This document shows, piece by piece, positions 24,174 to 37,188 of a stretch of DNA of 64,000 nt (the stretch's first letter is position 1; every line of letters starts with the position of its first letter). The notes below the pieces were generated by a model. The model was given only the letters and a program-made list of their open reading frames with translations. It made no database searches and had not been told where the DNA came from. The position numbers were made by a program, and so were the translations under genes. The DNA comes from Hyaloperonospora brassicae (taxonomy: Eukaryota; Oomycota; Peronosporomycetes; Peronosporales; Peronosporaceae): the NCBI GenBank assembly GCA_947650285.1, contig CANTFL010001448.1, positions 248,001-312,000 of the forward strand, read 5' to 3'.

Positions 24174-27100
24174 GAAACCACAAGCACTCTTGGAACATAG
24201 AACCTTTTTAAAACTATATTCAACCCACTCGAGTGCCCGCTATCAAGGCCATGGTATAGTCCTATCTACCTAAAGGTTGCAGTGCCAACTTCCTTGAATA
24301 CCATTCGGTATTCCTTCCCGGACCTGTCCATGTTGGTAACACACCGGATCTGGCGTTTTTATACTCGCATACTCCCGTGAGTATACCCTGCTCATAAAAT
24401 AAAGGCTCAGGTCTTTAAGCCATACCAAGGGTGATAAATACCTCCTCTGGCGTGTCCACCATGTGATCCCCAGCCAGAGATGGCCGTCAGCATCAAAATA
24501 GGCATACGAAGAAACATTTATTACACAATACGGAGGCGAGAAATGCTTAAATTCCTAAAGTAAATCTTGTCCCTTGATACATGAATCAACTCAAAAATGC
24601 TTTTTTCCTTAAAGTCCTCGCGTTTACAGCCAATTTTCCGGTTTGATGGAATTTCGTTCTGACCATCCGCTCCAAGCAGTTGCCAGTCATGGCGAGCATT
24701 TTGTTCAGTGCCACCTCGGGTACAGCCGAATTTCCTGCCTATCGGTGATCTTTGGTAGTTTTTTATCGTCTGCCACCACTGAGGTTTTCGCATACTAGGC
24801 TGCGCCGCCAACACGTTCCGTTGAGCTTATTGCCCGTATCAAGCGGTTGTATTGAACTCGTACAAGGTAGGTAAAAAGTAAAAGTAAAGAATATTATGTG
24901 ATACCTTATTTCGTTCACACTATCCATAATGTGATTTTCTATCACTACAACTTGACATAGTCAAGTTGCAGATGGCGTACAGTCTCATCCGCACGTCTCA
25001 AAGTGCTGATTTTATATGTTTACCGTATCTATCGTCCCATTCCCATTGATTTATTGACGTTTCCACATATCGTCCGTCTCTAATCTTTACATTTATCAAG
25101 CTGTCATGGTTGCAATAAATGGGGTGAAGTCGAACCGTACCTGTAACAGTCCTTTAAATTACACTTAAAATGCTTAAAACCATTGTTAATGAATATATTA
25201 AACAAGACGTTGTAAAATTAAATTAATGCTATGCTTGGCAACGTACATAAAAAAAATGAAATGTATCTAGCGCAAATAATCACTGCTTCGAAATATTTGT
25301 AAAGTTACGTCGAAATTAAATTTGTGAGATCTTGATGAAGGTATCCGCCCACTACCGATTGCTCGCTTCAAGAATAGATTGGTGGTAATTATGGTCACAG
25401 AATAGACTTTATACAATGCCGAATATACCATAGAGGTTTCTAATAATTATATACGTAGCATTGAATTTTTTTAAGATTATTACAATATTAGTGTAACCCT
25501 TCTCCGTCGTCTCTAACATGCAACGGACTCATCCCCACCCGTACAAACAAAAATGATATATATTGTTTGGCTATTGAATTGAGATAGATTGATTACAAGA
25601 AGTTATTCCGACACAGAAAAGTGCTTGTTAATCTATTCTAACCCCCATTTTCGATTCTCATCGCACGATTCGCAAGGCTATGTGGCGTGCAGCCAAATTT
25701 GCAAAAAACGCGTCTACACGAATGCAATCAGCTGAGAGGTCATATAGCTATCAAGTAGTAGTATATTGAATCTTCTGGATTGATATCGAACAGACTTCAA
25801 ATTTAATGGTTGTAGGTGAATGTGGTGACAAATTACGTCCAGATAGTGCACCTGCTTCACCATTCACGGGTGCAATACATAACAACGATAATTTTGACCC
25901 TCAGAATTATATCTCGGAAATCCCTTCAAACGTTGCATCCAAATCATAACCTTATTCTGAGCCTGCCATTTATGCCGAGCGGTAGAGTTGACGACTCAAA
26001 CATTGTATAACGGTGGCGGATGTGACGCCGTGATCACAAAGATTCTAGGGCTGTCTGTTTATTCATATGAAATACTTTCTGAATTGAGCCAATTATAATT
26101 ATTCAAGCGCGACCTAAGTTAGATTCACGGTGACAGTCGACCTCCTGGTAACATCTCGTCTCGCTTCCACGAGCAATTGACACCCCACTAAGTTTAGATT
26201 GATGTTATGAAATATATACAGCTTGGTATGGAGTCCTTTTATTATAAATTTCAATAATTTTTCGCCTTGACTACGGTGTCTAGACTATAGCATTCAGCAC
26301 AATTACTGCGCCAAAATATTCTTTCGAAAATAATGGCACACAGAATCATGACCGCGACGGTCACATACTTGATCAAATATTTAATGAATGTATCGACAAA
26401 GTTGAATGAATTAAACGTGAAGTATACATGAACGAAATTGTACAAGCTCGCAGCAGCAGCGAGAGACGTGCCCTGATCGGAGCGCGATAAAACTTTCGCC
26501 GGTTGTCTAAAGAGGATGTTTTGCCTTGTCTCCAATGAAGACATTAAATATCAGAGTTGTATTGACCAACACTTCCGTGCTCTTAGAATTTCCTTCGTCT
26601 TGAATAAGCCGTATTGTAGGGTATGGACCTACTTAAAGATGTACAAAGGCATTGTGACGTTACGATTTTTTATATACGCATGGGGCATACGTTTTAAGAT
26701 ATACATAATTGTAAAATGAACCTTTTAATTTCTTGGAAGAGGCTTTATATGTGCGCACGACAAACTCACAACTCTAAAAACGTCGTTACTGCAAGAGGTA
26801 ACTCCTCCGGCTTGCCTCCATGAAACTGGCACGGATGTCAACCCGCATCCTTTTTAAGAAAAGTAATTTATAATCCTTCAGCTACGCGAGAAGATTGAAC
26901 ATGAGCAAGACAGGCGTCTGACCTGACTGTTACTTTGCAGAAGTATTAAAATGGTCTCTAAAAGGATTACACCAAGTAAGATTTATCGTGGTTGAATTTC
27001 GAAGTACAATCTTATATCGTTAAGACTACATCGCGTGGCCAAAAAATTAGTTTTGAGTACGAAGGGATGTTAAATTCGTTACAAGACAAGTTAGTCATTT

Positions 27101-27180
27101 AAAAACTGATCGCAAGATCTGATATGAATTTTGATAGTGGTGGATATTCTCGCCTTTAAGAGATTATTCTTTCTGACAGT
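24174..27180. other. Long non-coding stretch with minor relics
   Basis: 24521-24945 (-) has two short frames without recognisable domain. A hairpin ATACTCGCAT..CCCGTGAGTAT lies near 24360-24383. 25.0-27.1 kb is AT-rich with nothing I can name. It may include the decayed 3' end of element D. Confidence 0.4.
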
Positions 27181-30100
27181 GCGGAAGGAAATTACCCACT
27201 TGTAACATAGGATGCGTGCGCGTTTTACGTGGCAGATTGTATGCGTTGTATTGGTGACGCAACACAAGAAATAGACCGATTATTTTTGCCAGTAGTTTTC
27301 TGCTTCCAATACTATTCCATTCGCTTCCAGTCAAGTTAAAGGTGGAAATTGAAAGTGAATCCTCGACGTTGAATGAGAGAACGTTTGACCTTCCATATTT
27401 TTAGTATTTATTTTTTAATTCTATTAATTCCTAGATGTAATTGAAGACAACATTGTGAAGAGTCGTCAGCCGTGCGGTATGACACATGACCCGCATAAGC
27501 AAAGAACAGTCAACCTCCCGGGAGACAGATGCAAACCTTTTGAGTGCGTACGTCTGGCCAAGTAGTTCCTAGTCATTCTCTGCCCAAATGTGATTCGTCA
27601 ATTGCACACGATTTGTGGTATAATAAACGACTTGCTCTTCACCGTCTCTTTCGAATCTCATTAAATTGCGGCCGATCAGGAAATCGTTAGCTTCACATAC
27701 CATATGGAAAGGCATATATTACAATACTCATATCGTTTTTAATCTTGCAAAACTCTTGCCGATACATTCAAATATTTGCTAGCAATTATCTCTACATGAC
27801 AACATCTCGTTGTATGGTGACAAATGCTATTATAAACGGCCTACTTATAGCAGTTGCACGAATACTTGTGCAAGTACACCGCAAAGCCAATATTTTTAAA
27901 TGCATAGGCATTGACTAGCACCACCAATATGTTCTTGGATTTTTACAATATACGGTTAAAGGCGTACTTCCCCTAGACCATGGCGTACGCCATTTTTTAC
28001 AGACGATGCAACAAAGAAGTGGTATTTAGATGGCTGCGAGTATTTTCTCATTGCTAATTTGTACAGATGATGACCGCGCGTGAGTGCAAGAACATCCCAG
28101 ACGTGGGGTAGGTGGACTTCTACATCTGTCTATCCGTCCATCGCCCGGCTACAGATGAAGACATCGTAGAAATAGATCGGTGCTTAATCTCGTATCGACT
28201 GCAACATACTCTATAACATCTTATCAATATGACAGGGTATTTACTCATCCCTTGTGTTATCAGTAGCCACTCTTAGAGTACACTACGAAAGGCGTTCATT
28301 GTTACGTACGAAATGCTTCGTCACACGTACAAAAGTTTGATAGATATAATCATCATACCCATGGAAAAAAAGATGGTACTCTTTCACATATCATCTAAGA
28401 ACGACTTTCTCTCTCGGTATCGGCCTTTGAACCAGTACCGATCTAGCAATCAATATGATAATGCATGCATACCCTCAATCATTTGGTAGTTACAGCACAC
28501 ACGAGGTCGAAGAGCTTCATGGGAAGATAAAAGTTTCTCACGTTGATCGCTACTACACGCTTGGCAATAAATTGTCCATCTTAATGACCTGTTTACGAAC
28601 CCGTGACCAATGGTATATGATACACGACTTGTAATCAATTTTTAGGTCAATATTTCGTCAAGTTCCCTTACCGTTCAGCAACTCTGACGGCAAAAGACTA
28701 AAAATAGGTCCTTGGTGGAGATTAAATTCATTTATCAAGAATTAATTTATACACCTCTCATAAAATTGAGACTTTATCGCTCAATTTGAGTCTTATCGTC
28801 GTCTACACTTTCGTAGATCGATGCGCTGCTGAGGATTCGTTCGTTATTATCAAATATAACCACTAACCATGTATTAGAAAGAGCCTCAATTTTAGCCACT
28901 AATAAGCATGTATGCTTGACCTTGACGTTCCGCATATAATGCAAGAACCGATTCAGTTCAAGCAATTGCAACTAATTTTTTACATACTAAGACCAGGGAA
29001 AATTTAGCATTTGCATGGCCCAACACTTAATCCGCCATTACCTTAAATATGTTATGGCTCATTCATGTCGCGGGAAATTGTTGCTTTTGTTAATGTGTAC
29101 TTTCCATCTGGCGCCGATTGGTTCGATAATATATCTATATAAGCTGAAACTATATACACAACCTCTTTTCTTAGCTGTATTGTTGTTTTCTGTATCATAG
29201 CCAGTTCTTTACAACCATCAATCCAGTCGACCAAAAGCTACCTTATTTCCGACGATATGAAACAATTTTTTCTTTTATCTGCTTTCCGCTTTACATCCAC
29301 GTCCCGGTTCGCTTGACTAATTTGAGTAGTGAACCTTCGGCACTTCTACGTTTACACAGCTGTTAAAATCTTACGTTACAGTGTAGGTGATCACCTTCAC
29401 CGAGGTCTTGTGCAGTCTTTCTAACGCCCCGACCACAAATAAAGCCATCGTAATCACTCTTAGATCATACACGCTTGTAAACTATTTAAGGCGTTCGACC
29501 GACGGTCATCTCATTAAGAAGTGACAGGCACCCTGGCGAATCGATGCTGTCAGCTTACCCATGGAACGTACCTACTTCACGGGCGCATGTAAGACGGTAT
29601 TTAGGATACTACATATAAAGGCGTATTGGCTGTCGTCTCGAATTGGCTTTTTTGCAATCATTTCTATCTCGATACACTGATTTTTTGCTGTCCACGTCGA
29701 ATAAATACTTAATTTTTTGGGTACCTCCACTCTCTTGCCGTCAAGAGAGAATATAGAAGTCCGAGTTGGCGTTTGCTTGTCTCAGACGAAGGCACCATGA
29801 TTCACCATCAATGTAGCTTTATCGAGCGATTCAGCTCCAGGCGGGAATAATAGGACTTGACAAGGACATCCGCAATACCCTGCATAATTATTGTGATTCA
29901 GTGCTCACAGTAACTAGTCTGGCAGAGATACGAGGATTAAGATGGCCAAAAATGCTAGTCGAAAGCGTGCACGTTACGCCTACCCTGCCTGCGTTTCAGG
30001 ATCTCGGAACTCAAGCCTTGAACCATACCCTTGAAATCAAAATGGTCTATTTGATCCGGGTATGGAGACTTCCAACTACCTAAACACATATGTGCCGTGA

Positions 30101-30600
30101 ATCTTACACCTAAAGCTTAACTTCTAGCACGACCAGTCAAGTTAAATATGCAAATGCGACCTTTCTCTTTTCTTCAGAGATACGAATACTCCAATGGTGT
30201 CGTCTTCGTAAACGAACCATCTCTATATGGAGTCTCCTTCGACTCACTTTTGCTTAGATATGTCAGTCTTTCAGCTTTCAGATAGACTTGAATTGTTCAA
30301 GCTAGTAGCGGCAGCCTAAATTGTTGCTGTCTTGACATTTTGAGCGGTTGGGCAATCCTTTCCCGTATTGTATCTGCCTGCTGAGAACCTTGCTGGTGAA
30401 GCAAGAAGTTTTTTATCGCTTGGCGTCAAGTTCATACTGGAATTAACTCATCGATAGCAGAATTTAGCTCGTCTCCTGTCACAGAAAACAACAGAAGCGC
30501 TTAAATTAGGTCCGCAATGTGAGTGAAATCGTGGACCTAACATCGATTGGACTGATGTCAAACCCATACGTTCTACGAAACGTCACTCGTGTCACTAAAT
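27180..30600 (-). pseudogene. Decayed gypsy element D (pol to gag remains)
   Basis: Reading on the reverse strand, blocks match element A in the same order: integrase tail (27180-27300, cf. 33730-33840), RNase H (27660-27750, cf. 35720-35800), RT (27850-28260, sharing GAATACTTGTGCAAGTAC and GTCCATCGCCCGGCTAC), RT N-terminal region (28780-28960), protease linker and protease (29290-29600, with AGTGTAGGTGATCACC-like and GATCGATGCTG blocks) and gag N-terminus (30375-30440, GGTGAAGCAAG..AAGTTCATAC). Most of the integrase is deleted and no long frame survives. Strongly diverged, so older than A and B. Confidence 0.65.
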
Positions 30601-30889
30601 TGGTGTATTTTTCACGCGCGACGTGGAAGCAATTCTCTTATTCATCCTTTTCAAGCTGAAATGGAATATCCATGGTTATTGGACAGACCCAATAGAACTT
30701 ACGGGTATAACGGGACACACTCCCTTTGAGTTATCATATTACGAGCTAACTAACATGCGACAATTTCGGCAAATGTCTCAATTTTTTACGTACACTGTAC
30801 TCGCAAAGGAAGATAAGTCTACTAAACAAATGTACTTGGTAGAAGGGAACAAGCAAAAATGTATACAGACCATAGAGGTAGTCATTATA

Positions 30890-31110
30890 TGATAACGCTT
30901 TTTTTGATCGTACTTACTACACTGAATTACGAACGTCAAAGTCAGCTACTCGCTCACCACTCGTTGCGCGTGTCTATCAGTGAATGGTGTTTAAGTTGGT
31001 TGATATGATGGTCGATATCAGCCAACGAGTGGAGCGGTGTCAAAAATTACCTCTACAGTTACAGCAGTACCTTTAGAGCAGTATGTCCTCACAATATTTG
31101 CTCATGAAGA
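30890..31110 (-). repeat. LTR relic of element D
   Basis: Contains CTCACCACTCGTTGCGCGTG and TTAAGTTGGTTGATATGATGG, matching the LTR of element A near 31622-31685 (CTCACCACCCATTGCGTGCG, GTTAAGTTGGTTGATGTACA). Only part is recognisable. Confidence 0.55.
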
Positions 31111-31114
31111 AAAA

Positions 31115-31402
31115 TTAGCGAAGGAATTTTTCGTTTATGATAGATTTCGCGTAGACCCAGTTTGGTGCAGTGATATGTAACGGGCTCATACTACTACAAC
31201 TAGCGCTTCTGTAAATATAACTTTTGATTGTTTTCAAACGCTTGATCACCTCAAGTTCTGATCCCGCCGTTTGGCCAACGTCGGAACAGTCACCACTATA
31301 TAGCAACATGAAGTGCAGTGGGCGACCGTGAACGTATCCGTTTTTGGCATTCATTGTTGGGGGTAAAAGGTTGATGACAAGGTGTCCAGCCGTCGCAGTA
31401 TC
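31115..31402 (-). pseudogene. Downstream half of an ORF split by element A
   Basis: On the reverse strand this reads an open frame of about 95 codons (HLVINLLPP..., GRPLHFMLLYSGD...). The other half, at 39577-39700, is in the same frame once the 8.2-kb element and one GTATC copy are removed. I do not recognise the family; the YSGD region faintly resembles FAD-linked oxidases, but this is not firm. Its own 3' end is unclear. Confidence 0.45.
31398..31402. repeat. Target-site duplication of element A, left copy
   Basis: GTATC, identical to 39577-39581 directly outside the other LTR. Five bases is the usual size for Ty3/gypsy integrases. Confidence 0.9.
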
Positions 31403-31846
31403 TGTAAAGGGGCACACCTCTTGTGTGAACTTAACGCAAGGGTAACGTGTGCTTTTAAGCGTACACAGGGCAACCTAGGAAGCGATAGACAAAACCGGAC
31501 CCGAAAGCTATATCTTGAGGGGAAAGTAGAACTGTTTATTTAATATAGTTAAGACATTAGATAAATCATCCTATGACTTACTCCAACTATATTAAACTTC
31601 CTTCTCCTATGTGGGTCTTTTGCTCACCACCCATTGCGTGCGTCCAGCAGCGATTGGTGGTTAAGTTGGTTGATGTACACTTTACATCAACCAAGATGTG
31701 GACCCCTCAACGGATATTATCCTTAGCGGTAATATCCGATAACATCACTCATTTCGAGTGATATTGATTAAATATTATCAAAACAGATAATATTCAAAAA
31801 TTGGTACTTTCGTGCCAATTTTTATGTAACGAGCTCACCCGTTGCA
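31403..31846 (-). repeat. 3' LTR of element A (444 bp)
   Basis: In element orientation it begins TGCAACGGGTGAG and ends CTTTACA. Compared with the 5' LTR it carries about 89 extra bases (31711-31799) made of consecutive stem-loops: CGGATATTA/TAATATCCG, ATCACTC/GAGTGAT and AATATTATC/GATAATATT. Confidence 0.9.
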
Positions 31847-31860
31847 TGACCCCTCCCTTA
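31847..31860 (-). promoter_or_regulatory. Polypurine tract of element A
   Basis: TAAGGGAGGGGTCA on the element strand directly abuts the 3' LTR. It fits a plus-strand primer and parallels AAGGGGGGTGA in element B. Confidence 0.75.
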
Positions 31861-32065
31861 AACCATCAGTCACTATAGTGAATGATTTGATTGGTTTTGA
31901 CAGAGTGATTAACGTCGTGTCGCTCTGGGGACGGGAGCACTTGTTGGTCTTTTCCTTCACGTTTTCACTTCGGAGAACATGACGAGCAAGGCCGCAAATT
32001 AAGCGGCTGCACGAATTCGTGCATCCGGAGATCAAGACACTCAAGACTCAGCAGTAGGTGATTAT

Positions 32066-33725
32066 TTGCCTGCGGCTTCTAATGAGCAACCTGCAACACA
32101 CATAGTTTCAGGTGCACGTGGTCGTCCACGTGCAGCCTCTTCACCCGCAGATTCGGCTTCGGGTGGTAGTTCCATGGATTGTGATCCCGACATAGAGGTG
32201 ATCTATTCGGGCGAGTCGGATTTACCATCCGACTCGAAGCCCTCCGCAAAACGCGACCGTATGGGAGCGAAAGCGAAGACTGATGCGCATCGCGGCAGTC
32301 TCGATTCTGAGTTTCGGCACGAGATGTTCGGTTCATCCGACGAGTTCGAGAACTCGTCACCAGGATCGAACCGATCGCGGTCGTATTCTGGTGAGGCAAG
32401 CGTGTAACAAAATGACGCAGGTCCTTATGTGGATGTAGATGACTCTCTACGGAGTCATTTTAGCCATAGTCGTGATGGCGGTGCCAATAACATTGGCACT
32501 ACGCAAGAGGAGCAGGATCGTGATGCTATCCGATCTGCTCCTGAGCGCAAGCCATGGATGCCATTTTTGAGAGAGCAGAGAGAGTGGTATGGTTATACCA
32601 ATGGGGGCTGTCGGATCCCACTCTTTGACGCATCAAAGCTCCATGGTCTTGATGTCAGTGCGAAATATTATCGCACTGAACATGAATTTTAAATCGATGT
32701 CTTTTTCAGTCATCGATGGTTCCACTTCAATAAGAAGAAAGACACACACTCGTTGATGCAGGCGTGGAATGCATTTATCGCCATCATGTTGACTGTTGGT
32801 CGACAGTCTTGGCTGGACAAACTTAATGCTGCTCGCAGCAAGTTTGAGCATAAGTCGCATGTCGGTGCACGGTATAAATTGCGCCGATTATCTCGAGAGG
32901 CGGGTTTGCCTTGCCGCTCGTGGGGAGAAGTGCTTGACTTGTGTCGACAACTCAGTTTGCGCCCCTTAGGAGGCGTACCTCCTTAACCAGCTCTACTAAA
33001 GGGCGCGCATCTCGTCTGAGATGCGCGAAGGGATTGAGAATTTGCAATCCATTTATGAACGCGCCGATCGTTCGTACGACAATGGCCCTCCACCAACAAA
33101 GGGAGGGTCTCGTCGTACTGCTCGACGAGACCGGGCACATCCAACATCAGCTGGGAGCCCCGCTCGCAGCTGTACCAAGAGGGTGAATATCCCCGCCACT
33201 GGACGAGGTAACTCGTCCTTGATCCTGGATCGTCACGGTGTTTCAAGATACGCTACACAAGAAAGAGTAGATCACCGTGTGAGTCAACCAAAGAGTGTGC
33301 GGAGGAAGAAATCTCCTACTCCAGATCGTTCTGCTCACCATCTCGATCCTTACGAGATGGATCGCGCCATCGTTGAATTGCGCGACGATTTATAGCACGA
33401 GAGGGACAGGCGTTACGCTCTGAACGACACGGTGCAGAAGCACCGCAAGGATCACGCAACCGAGCGTGCAAAAGACCGTGCTAGGTATGCGGTCGCGCAG
33501 CTGCAGATCGAGCGCGACGTCCGCTCCCTCGTTGGCGAGGTGGCGACAGCTCGTGGAGAGATCCTTCGCTTGAACAGAGTGATCTCTGATGTGCGCGACC
33601 AAATTGAACGTCTGGAGCGCGAGCGAAAGAACCTGATAGAGGTTCTTGAACGTAAGGGATATCTTCATCGGAAGGAGAAGGCTCGTACTGACAGTACGGG
33701 CGGAGATGACCCACGTAGAACGTAG
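32066..33725 (+). pseudogene. Antisense ORF of element A (broken coiled-coil protein)
   Basis: Runs opposite to gag-pol. Open pieces 32066-32407, 32429-32692, 32753-32986 and 33021-33725 match the 474-aa antisense protein of element B (47021-48445): IPLFDA..LHGL..SAK, DVF..HRW, AWNAF, KL.A.R..FE, GAR Y.L..LS..AG.PC..WG, then a Glu/Arg-rich coiled coil (RSLVGEVATARGEILRLNRV) at the end. Stops occur at 32405, 32690 and 32984 and after 33390; one is Tyr to TAA. The 3' end overlaps the integrase tail and chromodomain on the other strand. Function unknown. Confidence 0.7.
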
Positions 33726-34655
33726 TATTCGTGCGCATATTACGTGGCATCTCGATCGTGTATGCGTTTCCTTGTCGGCGCAGCACACAAAAGGGGCCGA
33801 TATACTTTGGCAGTAGTTTACTGCTGCTCAAGTTAGTCATTGCGTGTCTAGGTAGGTATACCGTAGATAGTAGTACTAAGTCCCCTTCAATAAATGAAAG
33901 AACATTTGCACTTCCATTCTTGTCAGCGTCCTGTTTCTGAAGGTCCACCGCGTAAGCGATAGAATCCTGTACGAAACGTACCACTGCTTCTTGTGCCAGC
34001 AGAAATCCTTCTGCTGACTCGGTGTTGTGTTGTTCGGTTCGCCTTGTGCGAACTACAGAAAGAGTGCTTTCCTCTTTCTGTTCATCATCGAGGATGGTGT
34101 CATCCTCTCTAGGATAGTCGTTGGCGATGCTGAAAATACCAGCATCGTCATCCTCGCTAGGATAGTCGTTGGCGATGCTGAAAATACCAGCATCGTCATC
34201 ATCATCCGAGTCAATAATATCGTCATCGCTATTATTGAGATGATTTTCTTCATCGATGTCGACCTGATCGACATCGGCATCATACGTGGCGACGTTAGCG
34301 TCGACACGTGATAAGCAAGAGTCAGAACGGTTTTTGCTCGAGCGAGTCTCTCCCCCCTTATCAAAGAGTCACACTCGAAAAGGGTGGGCAGACGTGGATG
34401 GCGTAAGCCATTCACGAAGAACGGTCTGGTGGTTCGTAGAAGCATACATCGACTTATTGATGGCGAATCCCCCCATGGGTAGGCATCGACTACATCGACT
34501 TATTGATGGCGAATCCTTTAACTTGAAAACGAGTGGACGTATCCTCGAAGTATCTCTTCGAGGACACGATTAGCACGTTCCGTCTGACCATCTGTTTCTG
34601 GATGGTCAGAAGTGGACATCTTCAATCGTGTTCCGAGAGTACGGAACACGGTTTG
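33070..34655 (-). pseudogene. Integrase C-terminus, linker and chromodomain of element A
   Basis: Continues pol after the TAA at 34656-34658. It encodes [12 protein letters not shown] (integrase core end), a damaged stretch with an internal 24-base direct repeat (CATCGACTTATTGATGGCGA at 34447 and 34492), an acidic linker, the GPFCVLRRQGNAYTIEMPR integrase-tail fold (33800-33860) and a chromodomain (YLVQWRGYSPSWYSCE near 33190-33140). Several frameshifts are present; one lies at the six-C run 34352-34357 and is shared with element B. Confidence 0.75.
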
Positions 34656-35807
34656 TTAAAATGCCGCCGTGAACCGAGGGTCACGGTCGGATACGAGTTC
34701 ACGGGGTAACCCGTGGAGTCTAAAGACCGTGTCTAGAAAGACACGAGCACAACCTTGAGCCTTGATTGACTCAGGGACAGCAGCAAGATGGACCATCTTG
34801 CTGAATCGGTCTACAAACACAAGAATACCATTATTCTTGTGAGCGTCTTCGGGAAACCCGAAGAAGAAGTCCATTGAAACGGACTGCCAGCACTCTGTCG
34901 GAACGGGCAGAGGCTGCAATGGCGCACGGGATGAAGGACTAGGCTTCACCCGTTGGTAAACCTCGCAAGCACGTACGTACTTGCGGGTAAACTGATACTG
35001 GCGGGGCCAGTAAAAGTCGCGACTTACCGTGAGGTAAGTCTTTTCTCTACCACGATGGCCGCTTGTTGGGGCATCGTGACACTCATACATGATGCGCAAT
35101 CGCAAATCACGATGAGCGGGTACGACGACACGAGGCGTGTCGTCGGCAACAGCTGTATAGTACAGCAATCCGTTGCGTGTACTATACCGATCCGATGAGG
35201 ATCGGTACAAAGCCGGTAAATCCCTCATGGATTTACTGGATGAATTCACCAGATGATCCATCAATCGCAGAAGATCCTTATCTTCCGCGTATGCCTTTCG
35301 TACGTCGTCAAGTAAACTCGACGACGGGACACTGACTGACAATGTCGCAACAATGGGCTTATCCTCACTGTTGATTTGTGCGTCCGGCTCGAAATCGGGC
35401 CGGCGCGAAAGCGCATCAGTGACGACATTGAGTCGTCCTGGCCTATACTCCACGAAGAAGTTGTACTCCGCGAAGAAAGACATCCACCTCGCCATGCGCT
35501 GCGAGAGGTGTGGGCTGTTTACGGCCGTGCGTAATGACGCATGGTCCGTATAGACAACAAACGGTCTATCTCCCAAGAGATAGACGCGGAACTTTGCCAG
35601 TGCATATTTTAAGGCAAGGAGTTCTTTGTCATGCACTGGATAATTACGCTCATCTGCTTGCAGCTGACGAGATTGATAATAGATGACGCGCTCCGCGCCA
35701 TATGTATCAAATTGAATAAACGCACAGCCGATTGCAAAATCGCTGGCGTCACAGACCACATGAAATGGTCTGTCTTGATCTGCAATCGCTAGTATCGGCG
35801 ATTTCAT
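34656..35807 (-). pseudogene. RNase H and integrase core of element A pol
   Basis: 383-codon open frame. RNase H residues are visible (VCDASD, DKELLA, TDHASL), then the integrase HH-CC zinc region (CHDAPTSGHRG ... RACEVYQRVK; the second Cys is Tyr), and the catalytic core Asp residues (SMDFFFGFP, SDRDPRF). It ends at TAA where other gypsy integrases have Trp (FTAAF-stop-QTVF). From about 35500 to 34620 it is almost base-for-base identical to element B. Confidence 0.85.
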
Positions 35808-37010
35808 GAAGCTTTTCTTGATACCTTCAAACGACCGCTGGCACTCAGCGTTCCATGACCACTTGACATTTTTTCTTACGTAAACAAGAAAGATGAACAG
35901 TCATCCTGGCATAGTTAGGCGAATACTTGTGCAAGTACTCCTCTAGCCCAAGGAACTTCCGCAGTCCCTTGACATCGACTAGCACTGGACAGTCGGTGAT
36001 CGCTTTGATCTTCTGGGGATCAAGGCGTACACCGTGTTTACCCACGATGCACCCAAGCCGTGGTATTTTGCTAGCCACGAATATACACTTCTTGAGGTTG
36101 TCGTACAACTTATGCTTGCGCAAGAATTGAAGAACCTGGCGAATGTAATTCTGTGATCTTCAACGTCTGTCTTCCCGTCCATAGCCCGGCTACGGGCAAA
36201 CACATGGTCAAAATAACTCGGTGTGATATCCCGGATCAACAGATTCGATACACATCTTTTGAACATTGCAGGGGTGTTACTCCGCCCCTGTGGCATCACT
36301 AGCCACTCCCACAGCATCCCGCCAGGGGTGCTCACTGCCGTGTAATGGATGTCCCGTTCACGCACGAGGATGTGATATATTCCGTCCATCGGATCCATGG
36401 ACGAGAAGATGATACTCTTTGGCATACCATCTATGATTACGTCCTTCCTCGGTATCGGCGTCTGAGCCGGTACCGTTGCAGCATTCAAATTGTTGAATGC
36501 GTGCACTATCCGCCACCCTCCTGTGGCCTTTCGCACACAGAAGGTCGGAGAGCTGTGAGGAGATGTTGATTCCCTCACATGGACCGCTGCAAAGCGATCG
36601 GCAAAGAACTTGACGATCTCGACTACTTTTTCACGAGGCAGTGGCCACTGCTTCATGACACAGTATTTCGAGCCAGGTTTGAGATCGATCTCGTGTCGAG
36701 TGCCTTTAATCTTGAGCAACTCGCAAGGCATGGATTCAGGGAATACATCTCTGAATTCGATCAAATCCTTATACAAAGGATTTGCCTGAAGTGACTCCCA
36801 GGATTGAGACGTGTATCCCTCAATCCGAATCTTCTCATCGAGGACACTTTCGTCCATAGATGAGCTGCTGAGAACCCGTTCGCTCTCACAAAATACTGTT
36901 GCCGACCGAATGTCGGCCACATACTCATCCTCTGTGACAAGTATGTTGATATGCTTGATCTTGCCACTTCGCAGATCACGCAAGAACCGTTTCGGTTCTA
37001 GCGTTGGCAA
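35808..37010 (-). pseudogene. Reverse transcriptase domain of element A pol
   Basis: Frame 37010-35979 and its continuation 36123-35845 cover the RT. SPTFCVRKATGGWRIV (fingers) and LVMPQGRSNTPAMFKR are visible. The catalytic motif reads YFDH instead of YFDD (about 36203-36214), so the second catalytic Asp is lost. A frameshift follows near 36170. About 80% similar to element B at protein level, in contrast to near identity on both sides. Confidence 0.8.
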
Positions 37011-37188
37011 TTGAGTTATCTCCGAAGTTTACTTCGGGCGAACAATCAGATCAAGCGTATAAGCGCCTACGCTTGATCCGTCATTGACCAATACGTTCAA
37101 AGTCTCGATTTCTTCTTGGGGATTTATTTCCACATCTTGATGAGAGCCTGTTCTCTCAACATTTAACCCAAGAGGTAAGTTCTTCCTC

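Noticed and set aside
31115..31402. FAD-linked oxidase assignment for the ORF split by element A
   Set aside because: Only a short YSGD-like stretch is reminiscent; no cofactor motif is visible.
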